Notes under the pieces: model-generated | What the model saw: only the letters and a program-made list of their open reading frames with translations | The model's database searches: none | Told to the model about the DNA's origin: nothing | Shown here: in pieces, positions 22,870-31,487 of the stretch | Numbering within the stretch: the first letter of the stretch is position 1 | Layout: the number at the start of each line of letters is the position of its first letter | Made by a program: the position numbers and the translations under genes | Origin: Candidatus Fraserbacteria bacterium | GTDB lineage: Bacteria; Bipolaricaulota; Bipolaricaulia; RBG-16-55-9; JAJCYT01 | DNA length: 63,875 nt | NCBI GenBank assembly: GCA_029262795.1 | Contig: JAJCYT010000041.1 | Span: 1 to 63,875, forward strand | Direction: 5' to 3'

Positions 22870-24267
22870 TTAATTTTGAGATTGCTCGCGTGCTTCTCGT
22901 AAACGTTTGGCAAGTTCTGGCAGCATTTCTACAGCAATGTGAGGGCGGCGCTGCAACAAGCCAGCGAAATCAATTCGTCTTATGGACACACAACTAACCG
23001 CTTCTTTGGCGCGAACACTGGCTGAGCGAGGATGATTTTCCAAAATGGACATTTCGCCAAAGAATGTGCCTGCGCCCATTTCGTCTACAACTTGATCCCC
23101 CTTCAATACCTCTACTGAACCTTCATTGATGATAAACATACTGCCGGTTTCGTCCCCTTCTTCAACAATCATTTCGCCGGCCTCGAAGGTGCGAACTCTT
23201 GCATCTTGAGCAATGCTCAACAGAGCATCTTCAGTGAGTGGAGAAAAAATGGAGGTTTTTGCCAATAATTCTGTGATTTCACCAGCTTGATGTTTGCCAT
23301 ATTGACCAGGGATGATCAACACAACATCTTTGGCATTTCGTGTAACTCGATCGGTTACGCTACCCAACAGCCAACGTGCCATTGCCCCGTGGCCATGGGT
23401 TGTCATGATGGTCAATGACTGAGGTAGCTCACCCGCATACTTGATGATGCAATCTGAAGGTTTACCTTTGAGCACCTCTGCTTCTGCTTCAATCCCTTCA
23501 CCCTTGAGCGTTTCTACAACAGAACGCACATAATCGCTGGCATCTTCTGAAAAAGCTTCAAGTGCTTCTTTCGAAGGAATCGAGCCAGTGAATGGATCGC
23601 TAAGTAGTGCAGGGTTCATGCTGCGCAACACATGGATCAAAGATATCTTGGACTTTAATTGTTGCGACAATTCTTCGGCGTAAGGCAGAGCCATTTCGCC
23701 AAATGAAGACCCATCCAAAGGCACGACAATTTCTGGTAAATATTGGTCCGTTTTTGCATAAGAGTCTGCCATGTCTGGCGAACACAGCATTACTGGAACG
23801 CTCGAAGCCTGCAGCACCTTGGCACTTACACTTCCTAATCCGCCGCTGGGTCCGCTTTGGCCCCATGCCGATAGTGCAATTACATCACATTGTTTTTGCA
23901 CGGCACATTCAACCATTTTTTCTTCAGCCGAACCTTCAAGAATAATTGGCTCTGCCTTCACTTCTGCTTGGGAAAGATATTGCACTTGTTGATCCAAATA
24001 TGTTCTGGCACGTTCATGTTGATCTTGTGTTACAGGTGAGGTGGTTTGTGTTTGAACTCTCCAGTGCGAAGCCCCCTCTGCAAAAGATTGCCGTGAATGA
24101 CCTTCGTGAAGATCTGCAGTAAAGCCTGAAGATCTGGAAGATCCTGAGTCAAGCACTGTCAATAACGTCACGTCACTTTTCAATGCTTTTGCCAAATGAG
24201 TTACGTAAGTCAAAATGGATTCGGCTGGTTTAGAGCCGTCTAGGGGCACAAGTATTTTGTTGAGCAT
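22870..24267 (-). CDS. Double UspA protein fused to a cyclic-nucleotide-binding domain
   Basis: A 465-residue protein. Usp domain 1 (about 1-150) begins MLNKILVPLDGSKPAE and ends with a GQSG..GGLGSVSAKVLQ nucleotide-binding motif. Usp domain 2 (about 170-310) has the fully canonical THGHGAMARWLLGSVTDRV (G-x2-G-x9-GS). A C-terminal cNMP domain (about 330-450) has the phosphate-binding cassette FFGEMSILENHPRSASVRA, including the ligand Arg and an R-S-A as in CRP. The start at 24267 is chosen because GGGAGAT lies 5 bp upstream. It follows the cyclase/STAND gene by 87 bp on the same strand, so a cyclic nucleotide made by the neighbour could switch this protein. There is no DNA-binding domain, so output is probably protein-level. 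Confidence 0.9.
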   Translation of the reverse strand: MLNKILVPLDGSKPAESILTYVTHLAKALKSDVTLLTVLDSGSSRSSGFTADLHEGHSRQSFAEGASHWRVQTQTTSPVTQDQHERARTYLDQQVQYLSQAEVKAEPIILEGSAEEKMVECAVQKQCDVIALSAWGQSGPSGGLGSVSAKVLQASSVPVMLCSPDMADSYAKTDQYLPEIVVPLDGSSFGEMALPYAEELSQQLKSKISLIHVLRSMNPALLSDPFTGSIPSKEALEAFSEDASDYVRSVVETLKGEGIEAEAEVLKGKPSDCIIKYAGELPQSLTIMTTHGHGAMARWLLGSVTDRVTRNAKDVVLIIPGQYGKHQAGEITELLAKTSIFSPLTEDALLSIAQDARVRTFEAGEMIVEEGDETGSMFIINEGSVEVLKGDQVVDEMGAGTFFGEMSILENHPRSASVRAKEAVSCVSIRRIDFAGLLQRRPHIAVEMLPELAKRLREAREQSQN

Positions 24268-24354
24268 CGAGATCTCCCTTAAGGGTGTATTAACCACTAT
24301 CTAAGTCAAAAGTAAGGCTGAAGTCAAGTGATTTTGAGACACTCATCAACGACT

Positions 24355-27300
24355 CTATGATGCCTGAAGCTGGTTCAAGACATGATGTACGACAGTTGTC
24401 AGCTCAGTATCTTTAGGATCATGCTCATCTGCGTGTCCAATATCAATGCTGGCCTGATCGACAAACTCTTTTATTTGTTTTTCTATTCTCGAAGTTTTAG
24501 CCGGGTGCTGATTCAAATAATTTAGCAATTTTGCAGATTCGCCAGGTTGATCCTCATGCCAAAGCATGGCCACGCCCAGCAAACTTTGTAATGCGATGGG
24601 ATAGGCTTCAATTTCGATGGAAAGGCTAAGTGCATCTTGAAAATATTGTTTTGCTTCATTACCTGATTTTAGTTTTAGAGCAACATGCCCAAGTTCTGCT
24701 AAGCAGGTGGCAACCCCTTGTCGCTCTCCAAGTCCACTTCTTATTTTCAAGCTTTTCTCAAAAAATGATTTTGCTTCGGGCAAGTTTCCCTCTTGGAATG
24801 ACACCATCCCCAGATTGAGTTGAGAATTACTTACACCCCAACGGTCGCCGAGCTCTTCGCGCAATTCCATACTTTTGAGATAAAGCTGTTTTGCGTCTGT
24901 CCACTCTGATTTGTTGTGGGCCAAAATACCCAGATTGTTAAATGATGTGGCTATACCCCAACGATCATCAAAGGATTCCCGAAGCTCAAGACTCTCCCGG
25001 CCAAATGCTTCTGCGTCCGCATAATCGCCTAACACACGGGAGATTTCGCCAAGGTTACTAAGGCAAACAGATGTGCTCCAAAGATCCCCCTCCATCTTGT
25101 AGATGGCCAAGCTCTCTGAAAATAAAGTTTTCGATTGAGTAAAATCTCCTGATGCATAAGCCAATCCACCTAAATTATTAAGACTGGCAGCGATGCCTAA
25201 TGTGTCATTTAAGTCGCGGCGAATTTCTAGACTACGCTCAAGTTGTTCGCGAGCCATAGATGCTTTACCGAGACTAAGGTGAACCATCCCCAACCAATTT
25301 AAACAATAGGCACTTTCTGCAGCGTCTTCCAAAGTTTCTGCCACAGCCAAGGCTTGATCAATTGCCATTTGAGCAATTTTGTAATGGCCAATGCGATATA
25401 AGAAAAAACCATATCGGGCCCGCAAACGCCCTTTGATGTGTTGTTGCATCTCTGGAGCTATATCAGATGGGGTGAGGTTTAACTTCATGGCCTGTTCAAA
25501 CACCATTTTTCCGGTTTCAAATTGGCCACGTTTTTCGTGATAAAGGCTTAACCCATCAAGGCTTTGATCCAAAATTTCAACTTGCTCATTTTCTAAGGCC
25601 CAATTCCAAGCTGCGCGAATATTGCCTAAATCTGTCTTGATCGTTTCTAGCGCTTCGGCTTGATTCATCCCTTTCATTTCAATGGCCTGCGCTTTAAGTA
25701 ACTCAATAAAATATTGACAGTGAGAAGCATTGGCTGTTTGATGCTGAAGGTCATCGGCTGTCAATTTCTCCTGGGCGTAATAACGAAGCATTTCTTGAAC
25801 GAAAAAGCGATTGCCTGTGCTTCTTCGTAACAGAGATTTATCAAGCAATTGGGACAAGCCCTGTAGTGAGGCGCCGGCCACTTGCTTGGCAGCGTTTTTA
25901 TCCCAACTGCCTTTGAACACAGACAGTTTTTTCAGAATATCTCTTTGTTCCTCAGTCAACAACTTCCAGGAGTATTCAAATACTGCCCTCATGCTACGGT
26001 GACGATCAACAACGTTTTGCTGGCTGGAAACAAGAAAATCTAACTCTTGTTCAATCTCTTCTACAATATCCTCACAGCTAAGCATTCGTACCCAGGCGGC
26101 TGACAATTCTATCCCTAAGGGGGTTCCACCGACCAGTTCACATATTTTCTCGATATGGGCTAAATCGTCATCGGTAGGCAGGAAGCTGGTGTCGATTTGT
26201 TGTGCCCGCTCAATAAACAGCAAAGTGGCAGTCGAATTTTCGGAAGATCCAGAAACAGAAAGCCCTTCTAAGGGCAACAACGTTTCTTGGCTCAGATTCA
26301 GCCTCTCTCTTGAAGTGGCCAAAATTTGTATCTTGGTGGCATGTTGTAAGATGTCATCAAGTATGGGTGTTGTGCCCATCAAGTGTTCCATGTTGTCAAT
26401 CACGAGCAGCATTTGTTTTTCGCTCAAATAATCAAGCAATTGATCTTTGAGATCCTTGCCCGCATAAAAGTTAAATTTAAGCGCATCAGCAATGGTGGAC
26501 ACCACCAATGATTCCTCATTGACAGCTGCAAAATTCACAAAGAACACACCATGATTAAATTTTTCAATGGCATTGGCTGCTGCCTGTAAAGCCAACCTTG
26601 TCTTGCCCATCCCTCCCGGGCCTAATAGTGTTAACAACCTGGTGGGAGAGGTTTCCAAATGAGTGGCAATTTGCGTTAACTCTTGTTCTCTTCCAATGAA
26701 GGTTGTGTTTTGTAATGGGAGATTGTTTGGGTGTTGTGACAAGGAACGCAATGCCGGAAATTCTTTTATGTTTTGTTCTGGATGAATCAAGCCCAAAATT
26801 TGCACTGGTGCATCCAAATCCTTGAGTTGATGCATGCCCAAATCATCTGTCGTTGCGCCCGCTGGCAGTGGGAATTTTTCTAACAATTCAGGGGTAAATA
26901 CAATTTGTCCACCCCAGGCTGTAGACATAATCCGGGCCGATTTATTGACCACTGGGCTACGGTAATCTTCACCAGTCTTCAATGCAATTCCTGCATGAAG
27001 GCCCATTCGGATGCGAAGTTCACCAACTTCTCCCCAGTCTTCTTCTTGAAGCTTTAGTTGAATCTGGAGCGCGCACTGCAGCGGATCGCCCGCTTCAAAC
27101 ACAGCAAACACACCGTCGCCTGCATGGTCAATGACTTTGCCCCCGTGCTCAACAATCATCCCATCAACAATAGCATCGTGCTTGACGATCAGAGATTTCA
27201 TGGCATCGGTGTGCTGTTGCCACAGTGTGGTGCTGCTTTCAATATCGCTAAAAAGAATAGCAATATGGCGTTGTTCTGCGCTCATGGGCATCAATTCCAT
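24355..27300 (-). CDS. Class III nucleotide cyclase fused to STAND ATPase and TPR array
   Basis: A 981-residue protein. The cyclase domain (about 9-170) has metal ligands D19 (FSDIESST) and D62 (HAGDGVFAVF), and keeps the N119/R123 pair (VVNKSARI). The position normally holding the adenine-recognising Lys is Asp58. An NB-ARC/STAND ATPase follows (about 200-480; Walker A GPGGMGKTR, Walker B LLVIDNMEHL). TPRs run over about 560-950, many starting LNNLG or LSNLG with YASGDFTQSKTLFSES-type repeats. Such proteins are thought to sense a ligand or protein through TPRs, oligomerise with ATP and switch on the cyclase. It is the upstream gene of a pair with the Usp-cNBD protein. The second or third Met (residues 4, 6) are alternative starts. 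Confidence 0.9.
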   Translation of the reverse strand: MELMPMSAEQRHIAILFSDIESSTTLWQQHTDAMKSLIVKHDAIVDGMIVEHGGKVIDHAGDGVFAVFEAGDPLQCALQIQLKLQEEDWGEVGELRIRMGLHAGIALKTGEDYRSPVVNKSARIMSTAWGGQIVFTPELLEKFPLPAGATTDDLGMHQLKDLDAPVQILGLIHPEQNIKEFPALRSLSQHPNNLPLQNTTFIGREQELTQIATHLETSPTRLLTLLGPGGMGKTRLALQAAANAIEKFNHGVFFVNFAAVNEESLVVSTIADALKFNFYAGKDLKDQLLDYLSEKQMLLVIDNMEHLMGTTPILDDILQHATKIQILATSRERLNLSQETLLPLEGLSVSGSSENSTATLLFIERAQQIDTSFLPTDDDLAHIEKICELVGGTPLGIELSAAWVRMLSCEDIVEEIEQELDFLVSSQQNVVDRHRSMRAVFEYSWKLLTEEQRDILKKLSVFKGSWDKNAAKQVAGASLQGLSQLLDKSLLRRSTGNRFFVQEMLRYYAQEKLTADDLQHQTANASHCQYFIELLKAQAIEMKGMNQAEALETIKTDLGNIRAAWNWALENEQVEILDQSLDGLSLYHEKRGQFETGKMVFEQAMKLNLTPSDIAPEMQQHIKGRLRARYGFFLYRIGHYKIAQMAIDQALAVAETLEDAAESAYCLNWLGMVHLSLGKASMAREQLERSLEIRRDLNDTLGIAASLNNLGGLAYASGDFTQSKTLFSESLAIYKMEGDLWSTSVCLSNLGEISRVLGDYADAEAFGRESLELRESFDDRWGIATSFNNLGILAHNKSEWTDAKQLYLKSMELREELGDRWGVSNSQLNLGMVSFQEGNLPEAKSFFEKSLKIRSGLGERQGVATCLAELGHVALKLKSGNEAKQYFQDALSLSIEIEAYPIALQSLLGVAMLWHEDQPGESAKLLNYLNQHPAKTSRIEKQIKEFVDQASIDIGHADEHDPKDTELTTVVHHVLNQLQAS

Positions 27301-27413
27301 CCTATAAAATATCTATAGCCATTGTACCAATAATAATCCAAAGATCGATTCTAACAACTGAATCGGACCTTCATAAAGTTGACAGATGTTTGTAGACACC
27401 TAAAATAGGGGTT

Positions 27414-27881
27414 ATGGATCAAACCGTAAAACAAGATGCTCAACAGATCGTTGATCGGGCACTTCAGGATGCCGAGCAAATGCGACAGTCGGGCAAACTT
27501 GATGAAGCTCGTGATCTGCTTATTGAAGCATTGCAACACGGACACGAAGCTGCCCAAATCTACTTTCGGCTGGGCAACATTTATTTTGATCAAAAAGTCT
27601 ATGACAAAGCCGAATACACGTATCGGCGTGCGATTGATCAGGATCAACATCACATCAATGCCCACCACAACCTATCGGTGGTTTATCGAAAACAGGGGCG
27701 TATTGCAGAATCTCTTAAGCAAAGAAAAAAAGCTGGAAAAATTGCCAGACAACATCCCGAAAAAATTGAATTTTCAAACGATCAAATGAAAACCCTCAGA
27801 GGGTTCGCAAGAAAGACGATGTGGGTGGGGCTTGGTGTGGTTGGTGCAATTGTCCTGCTAATAATCTTCTTCCTTCGCTGA
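27414..27881 (+). CDS. TPR protein with C-terminal membrane anchor
   Basis: A 155-residue protein. About three TPR units (residues 25-120: LDEARDLLIEALQHG, AQIYFRLGNIYFDQKVYDKAE, INAHHNLSVVYRKQGRIAES) are followed by a basic stretch and a membrane helix (VGLGVVGAIVLLIIFFLR) at the end. This is a tail-anchored layout with TPRs facing the cytoplasm. It lies divergent from the cyclase gene (113 bp apart) and 18 bp before rlmN. Partner unknown. Confidence 0.75.
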   Translation: MDQTVKQDAQQIVDRALQDAEQMRQSGKLDEARDLLIEALQHGHEAAQIYFRLGNIYFDQKVYDKAEYTYRRAIDQDQHHINAHHNLSVVYRKQGRIAESLKQRKKAGKIARQHPEKIEFSNDQMKTLRGFARKTMWVGLGVVGAIVLLIIFFLR

Positions 27882-27899
27882 TAATTAATTGAGAAACTT

Positions 27900-28979
27900 A
27901 TGAAAAAGTCGATTTCGCTTTACGATCTTAGTTATTCAGACATTCAGTCGCAGCTTCAGGAATGGAAGCAACCCAAGTTTCGTGTCCAACAAATATGGGA
28001 ATGGCTTTACCAAAAGCATGTTGTTTCTTTTGAAGAGATGACCAATTTACCTGCCACTTTAAGACAGCAATTGGAAGACGCTTATATCTTGGGCCGCTTG
28101 GATACCGTGATTGATTTGACATCTAAAGATGGGCTCACTCGTAAAATTTTGTTTGAACTTCCTGGAAATGTTCGCATTGAAGCCGTCAAAATGACCTATA
28201 AGGAAACAGAAAAATCACGCAGACGAAATACGCTGTGTATTTCCAGTCAAGCCGGATGTGCATTGGGGTGTACCTTTTGTGCCACAGGCCAGGGCGGGTT
28301 TCAACGAAATTTGACGTCTGGTGAAATTGTTGAACAGGTGTTGTTTTATATTCGAGAATTGGCCAAAAAAGATGACCGGGTCACCAACATTGTGTTTATG
28401 GGCATGGGTGAACCTTTTGCCAATTATGACAATGTGATGAGTGCAGTTCGCAAACTGACGGACCCCAATGGCATTGGCCTCGGTGCACGACGATTGACCA
28501 TCAGCACGGTTGGGCTTGCGCCTCAAATCGAGCGGTTTGCTCAAGAAAATATTCAAGTTAATTTGGCCATCTCTCTACACGCTGCAACCGATGAACTTCG
28601 GGGCAAGTCAATGCCGGTCAATGACAGATACCCTATCGCAGAACTCATGAAAGCCTGTAGAAAATATGTTCAGGCAACCAACCGACGCATTTCATTTGAG
28701 TGGGCCATGATCAATCGTGTCAATGACACGGTGCAGCAAGCCACATTTCTGGCAGAACAAATCCAGGATTTACTTTGCCATGTTAATCTCATTCCGTTGA
28801 ATCCGACCAAGGGATTTCAACATCAGGCATCCGATCCGCTCCGGATTAAAGCCTTTCAGGCCATCTTAAATGACTATGGAGTTCCCAATTCTGTCCGTGC
28901 GCGGAAAGGGTTGGATATCAATGCCGCCTGCGGTCAATTAAGCCAACAATATGACGTCGAGTTGAAATCTGCACAATGA
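27900..28979 (+). CDS. rlmN: 23S rRNA (adenine2503-C2)-methyltransferase RlmN
   Basis: A 359-residue radical SAM enzyme. The cluster Cys are C120, C124 and C127 (CALGCTFC), the radical-methylation Cys is near the end (C344 in NAACGQL), and the acidic E94 lies in VRIEAVKM. GMGEPFANYDNV and the SLHAA and N-P-(S/T)-x-G-like (PLNPTKG) motifs are present. It methylates C2 of A2503 in 23S rRNA and of A37 in certain tRNAs. The end overlaps the next small gene by 4 bp. Confidence 0.95.
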   Translation: MKKSISLYDLSYSDIQSQLQEWKQPKFRVQQIWEWLYQKHVVSFEEMTNLPATLRQQLEDAYILGRLDTVIDLTSKDGLTRKILFELPGNVRIEAVKMTYKETEKSRRRNTLCISSQAGCALGCTFCATGQGGFQRNLTSGEIVEQVLFYIRELAKKDDRVTNIVFMGMGEPFANYDNVMSAVRKLTDPNGIGLGARRLTISTVGLAPQIERFAQENIQVNLAISLHAATDELRGKSMPVNDRYPIAELMKACRKYVQATNRRISFEWAMINRVNDTVQQATFLAEQIQDLLCHVNLIPLNPTKGFQHQASDPLRIKAFQAILNDYGVPNSVRARKGLDINAACGQLSQQYDVELKSAQ

Positions 28980-29170
28980 ATCAACCAGACATCGGATTGT
29001 GTGTTGCTTGTCAGCATGTGAACATCATTCAAAACGATCGCGGCAGCCAATTTATCTTTTGTCAAAAATCTCAACAAGATGATTCATTTGCAAAATACCC
29101 TCGCTTGCCAGTGATCCATTGCAATGGCTTTGTTGCAAAACCAGAAGAATCCAATAAAAATGAGATCTGA
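28976..29170 (+). CDS. Small cysteine-rich protein between rlmN and lnt
   Basis: A 64-residue protein overlapping the rlmN stop by 4 bp (ATGA), thus likely translated by coupling. It has C9-x2-C12 (LCVACQHV), C29 (FCQKS) and C49 (HCNGF), with spacing that could bind a metal. The lnt start follows by 12 bp. I recognise the type (short CxxC proteins seen next to housekeeping genes) but no function. Confidence 0.7.
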   Translation: MNQPDIGLCVACQHVNIIQNDRGSQFIFCQKSQQDDSFAKYPRLPVIHCNGFVAKPEESNKNEI

Positions 29171-29182
29171 GAGGAACAGAAC

Positions 29183-30703
29183 TTGATCTCAAAATTCATG
29201 ACCAAGCCGATCCTGTGGTCAGCCCTTTCTGGACTTTTGGCTGGATTGAGCTACCCTGGCTATAGGCTGACCTTTTTAGTTTGGGTCGCTTTGGTTCCCT
29301 TTTTCCTGGCGCTCAAAGAGGCAAAAACGCTTAAAGAAAATTTCTGGTGTGGTTGGCGAACAGGCTTTGTCTTTTTCTTGGTGACATTGCCCTGGTTGTT
29401 GGCATTGTGGGATTGGGCCAGTGTTTTGATTGTCTTTGGCTATTTACTCCTTTGTGCCGGATTGGGCATTGCCTGGGGGCTATGGGCTATTGGGTGTGGT
29501 TGGGCATTAAAAAGGCCCTTTCTGCTTGCGCTGCTCGCGCCTGCTTTGATGATATTAATTGATTTTGCCAGAGGTTCAACCGATGTTGGTTTTGCCTGGG
29601 GATATTTGGGTTATGCGCTTGCAGATCAGCTTTGGCTGGTTCAACTGGCCGCATGGACAGGCATCTGGGGGCTAAGTTTTGTTGTGGTTTGGGTAAATGT
29701 TACGTTGTGGTTGTCATGGCAGAAAAAGAATCCTGGTTGGATGATTGTCGCCATTGTCAGCCTCATTACACTGGGAAGTTTTGGGTATATGCAACATCAA
29801 CAAGTTTCAGAAATGATTGCAGATGCGCCGACCATTGAAGTGGCCATGATCCAACCCAATATCCCCCAGAAAGAGAAAAGCAATCCAATGAATCTACGGG
29901 GATTGCGGCAGGGGTATGAAGATTTGTTGGAAACAGTTTCTACAAACGCAGATATTATTGTTTTACCAGAATCCATGTTGCCCACGTTGATTTTAGATGA
30001 TGTGGAAACGTTTGATATTCTTTCCACTTACGCTGAGAGAAATAACGCTGAACTGCTTTTTGGAAGTTTTACCAAAGATGAAGGTGAACTGTTTAACTCA
30101 GTTCTCTTATCAAATGCACAAAAAGATCCATTGGGGCGTTTTGATAAAGTTCAACTGGTTCCCTTTAGCACAGAATATTTTCCATTAATTGAAGTTTTGC
30201 GCGACATTGGTTTCGATCAATTATTGAAGTCCCTGCCTCTTGGGGCGTTGACTCGAGGCAAGGGCTTTACACCATTGACAGGCAAACATGCCTCCATCGG
30301 GTCTCCGATTTGCTTTGAAACATCATTTTCCTGGGTCAGTCGAGCATTTGTGAAGGAAGGGGCAAATGTGTTGATTTCCGTCACCAATGATGCCTGGTTT
30401 AAAAACAGCGTGGAGCTTGAACAACATTTTGCAAAAGGCATTGTTCGAGCTGTAGAAACAGGACGAGCCTTTATTCAGGTTGCAAATACAGGCACCACTG
30501 GCGCCGCTTTGCCCACTGGTCAAGTCATTGAAAAATTGCCTGCGCTTCAATCCGTTACAGGGAACGCCACTGTGCCGCTACTGACACATCAAACTTTTTT
30601 TGTGATCTGGGGAGATTGGGTTGTGGGGCTGGCATTGATCTTATCTGGTGTCTGTATTGCGGTGGGGGTATTTAGGAATCAGTCTTCACAGCCTTCAACA
30701 TAA
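29183..30703 (+). CDS. lnt: Apolipoprotein N-acyltransferase Lnt
   Basis: A 506-residue membrane enzyme. Five to six membrane helices in the first 215 residues (starting LSGLLAGLSYPGYRLTFLVW) precede a nitrilase-like domain with the Glu-Lys-Cys catalytic triad: E in VLPESMLPT, K in FDKVQLVPF and C in SPICFETSFSW. A last helix (FVIWGDWVVGLALILSGVC) closes it. It adds the third acyl chain to lipoproteins. The start is a TTG (ttgatctcaaaa) with an SD (GAGAGGAAC). It ends in a 25-bp tail-to-tail overlap with the small zinc-ribbon gene. Confidence 0.92.
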   Translation: MISKFMTKPILWSALSGLLAGLSYPGYRLTFLVWVALVPFFLALKEAKTLKENFWCGWRTGFVFFLVTLPWLLALWDWASVLIVFGYLLLCAGLGIAWGLWAIGCGWALKRPFLLALLAPALMILIDFARGSTDVGFAWGYLGYALADQLWLVQLAAWTGIWGLSFVVVWVNVTLWLSWQKKNPGWMIVAIVSLITLGSFGYMQHQQVSEMIADAPTIEVAMIQPNIPQKEKSNPMNLRGLRQGYEDLLETVSTNADIIVLPESMLPTLILDDVETFDILSTYAERNNAELLFGSFTKDEGELFNSVLLSNAQKDPLGRFDKVQLVPFSTEYFPLIEVLRDIGFDQLLKSLPLGALTRGKGFTPLTGKHASIGSPICFETSFSWVSRAFVKEGANVLISVTNDAWFKNSVELEQHFAKGIVRAVETGRAFIQVANTGTTGAALPTGQVIEKLPALQSVTGNATVPLLTHQTFFVIWGDWVVGLALILSGVCIAVGVFRNQSSQPST

Positions 30704-30867
30704 CCACACTCACACATTTTTTGGCAACCAACAACCATCGTGAACAGATGATGGCAATAAGGGCAGTATTCAGGGTCGGGACATTCTTCCACGTACAAAA
30801 TAGGCTTGTATCGTGGTCTAGGCCGAGGGGAGAGTATTGCCAGTTCCATCGTCACAGTATCTGACAT
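30679..30867 (-). CDS. Small zinc-ribbon protein
   Basis: A 62-residue protein of a type often seen as an isolated zinc ribbon: EYCPYCHHLFTMVVG, then CQKMCECGYVEGCED, with CxxC pairs and a C-terminal Cys-Glu-Asp. I start it at the ATG at 30867 because an AGGAAG SD lies 6 bp upstream; two more codons upstream are possible. It overlaps the 3' end of lnt by 25 bp on the opposite strand, which would be expected to give convergent transcription. Confidence 0.65.
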   Translation of the reverse strand: MSDTVTMELAILSPRPRPRYKPILYVEECPDPEYCPYCHHLFTMVVGCQKMCECGYVEGCED

Positions 30868-30979
30868 CCACACTTCCTTTCAATGTGATCTGGATAACAT
30901 CACATGGTGTAATATATAGTATACAGACAAATTGCGTCGTTGAAAAGCAGTAACCCTTGCCATTACAATAAATATCCTA

Positions 30980-31456
30980 ATGGAAAACAACGAAATACTC
31001 ACTCTTTTCAACAAATATTTGTCAAAGAAGAGACTCTATCTAACCTTTGCTAGGCAACAGATTGCCAAGCATGTCAGCCAACAACTTGTACCCTTCCACG
31101 CCCAGCATCTTTGGCAGCAACTCAAAGAACAGGGCACGGGATTAACCACCATATACCGAACTCTTGAATTGATGGTAGAAGCAGGCCTAATTCGACAATT
31201 GCCTGGAGGGCAAGCTAAATACGAAGTCATTTATAAAAGAATGGCAAAAGAATATTTTCGCTGTGAGCAATGTGGTAATTGGACCCCTTTTCCAAGCAAT
31301 GAGGTGGATGGAGAATTAGCAGTTATTGCAGATCGAATGGGGTTTTCAATTAAGACCTGTAGCATTATTTTAACAGGCATTTGCCGACAATGTCGCTTGG
31401 GTGATAAAGTAAGTGAGCAGAGTAATTTTCAACAGCAACACCCTGGAAGTCATTAA
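30980..31456 (+). CDS. Fur-family metalloregulator
   Basis: A 158-residue Fur/Zur/PerR-type protein. The winged helix has LTFARQQIAKHV and the recognition helix TTIYRTLELMVEAGLIRQL. The structural zinc site is two CxxC pairs (RCEQCGNW and ICRQCRLG). The usual Fur HHHDH regulatory-metal segment is diverged (KEYFRCEQCG), so the sensed metal is unclear. It is probably the regulator of its own promoter; 51 bp before it lies an AT-rich segment containing TAATATATAGTATA. Confidence 0.85.
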   Translation: MENNEILTLFNKYLSKKRLYLTFARQQIAKHVSQQLVPFHAQHLWQQLKEQGTGLTTIYRTLELMVEAGLIRQLPGGQAKYEVIYKRMAKEYFRCEQCGNWTPFPSNEVDGELAVIADRMGFSIKTCSIILTGICRQCRLGDKVSEQSNFQQQHPGSH

Positions 31457-31487
31457 TAATTAAAATTGAAAAACTTAAGGGAGCCCC

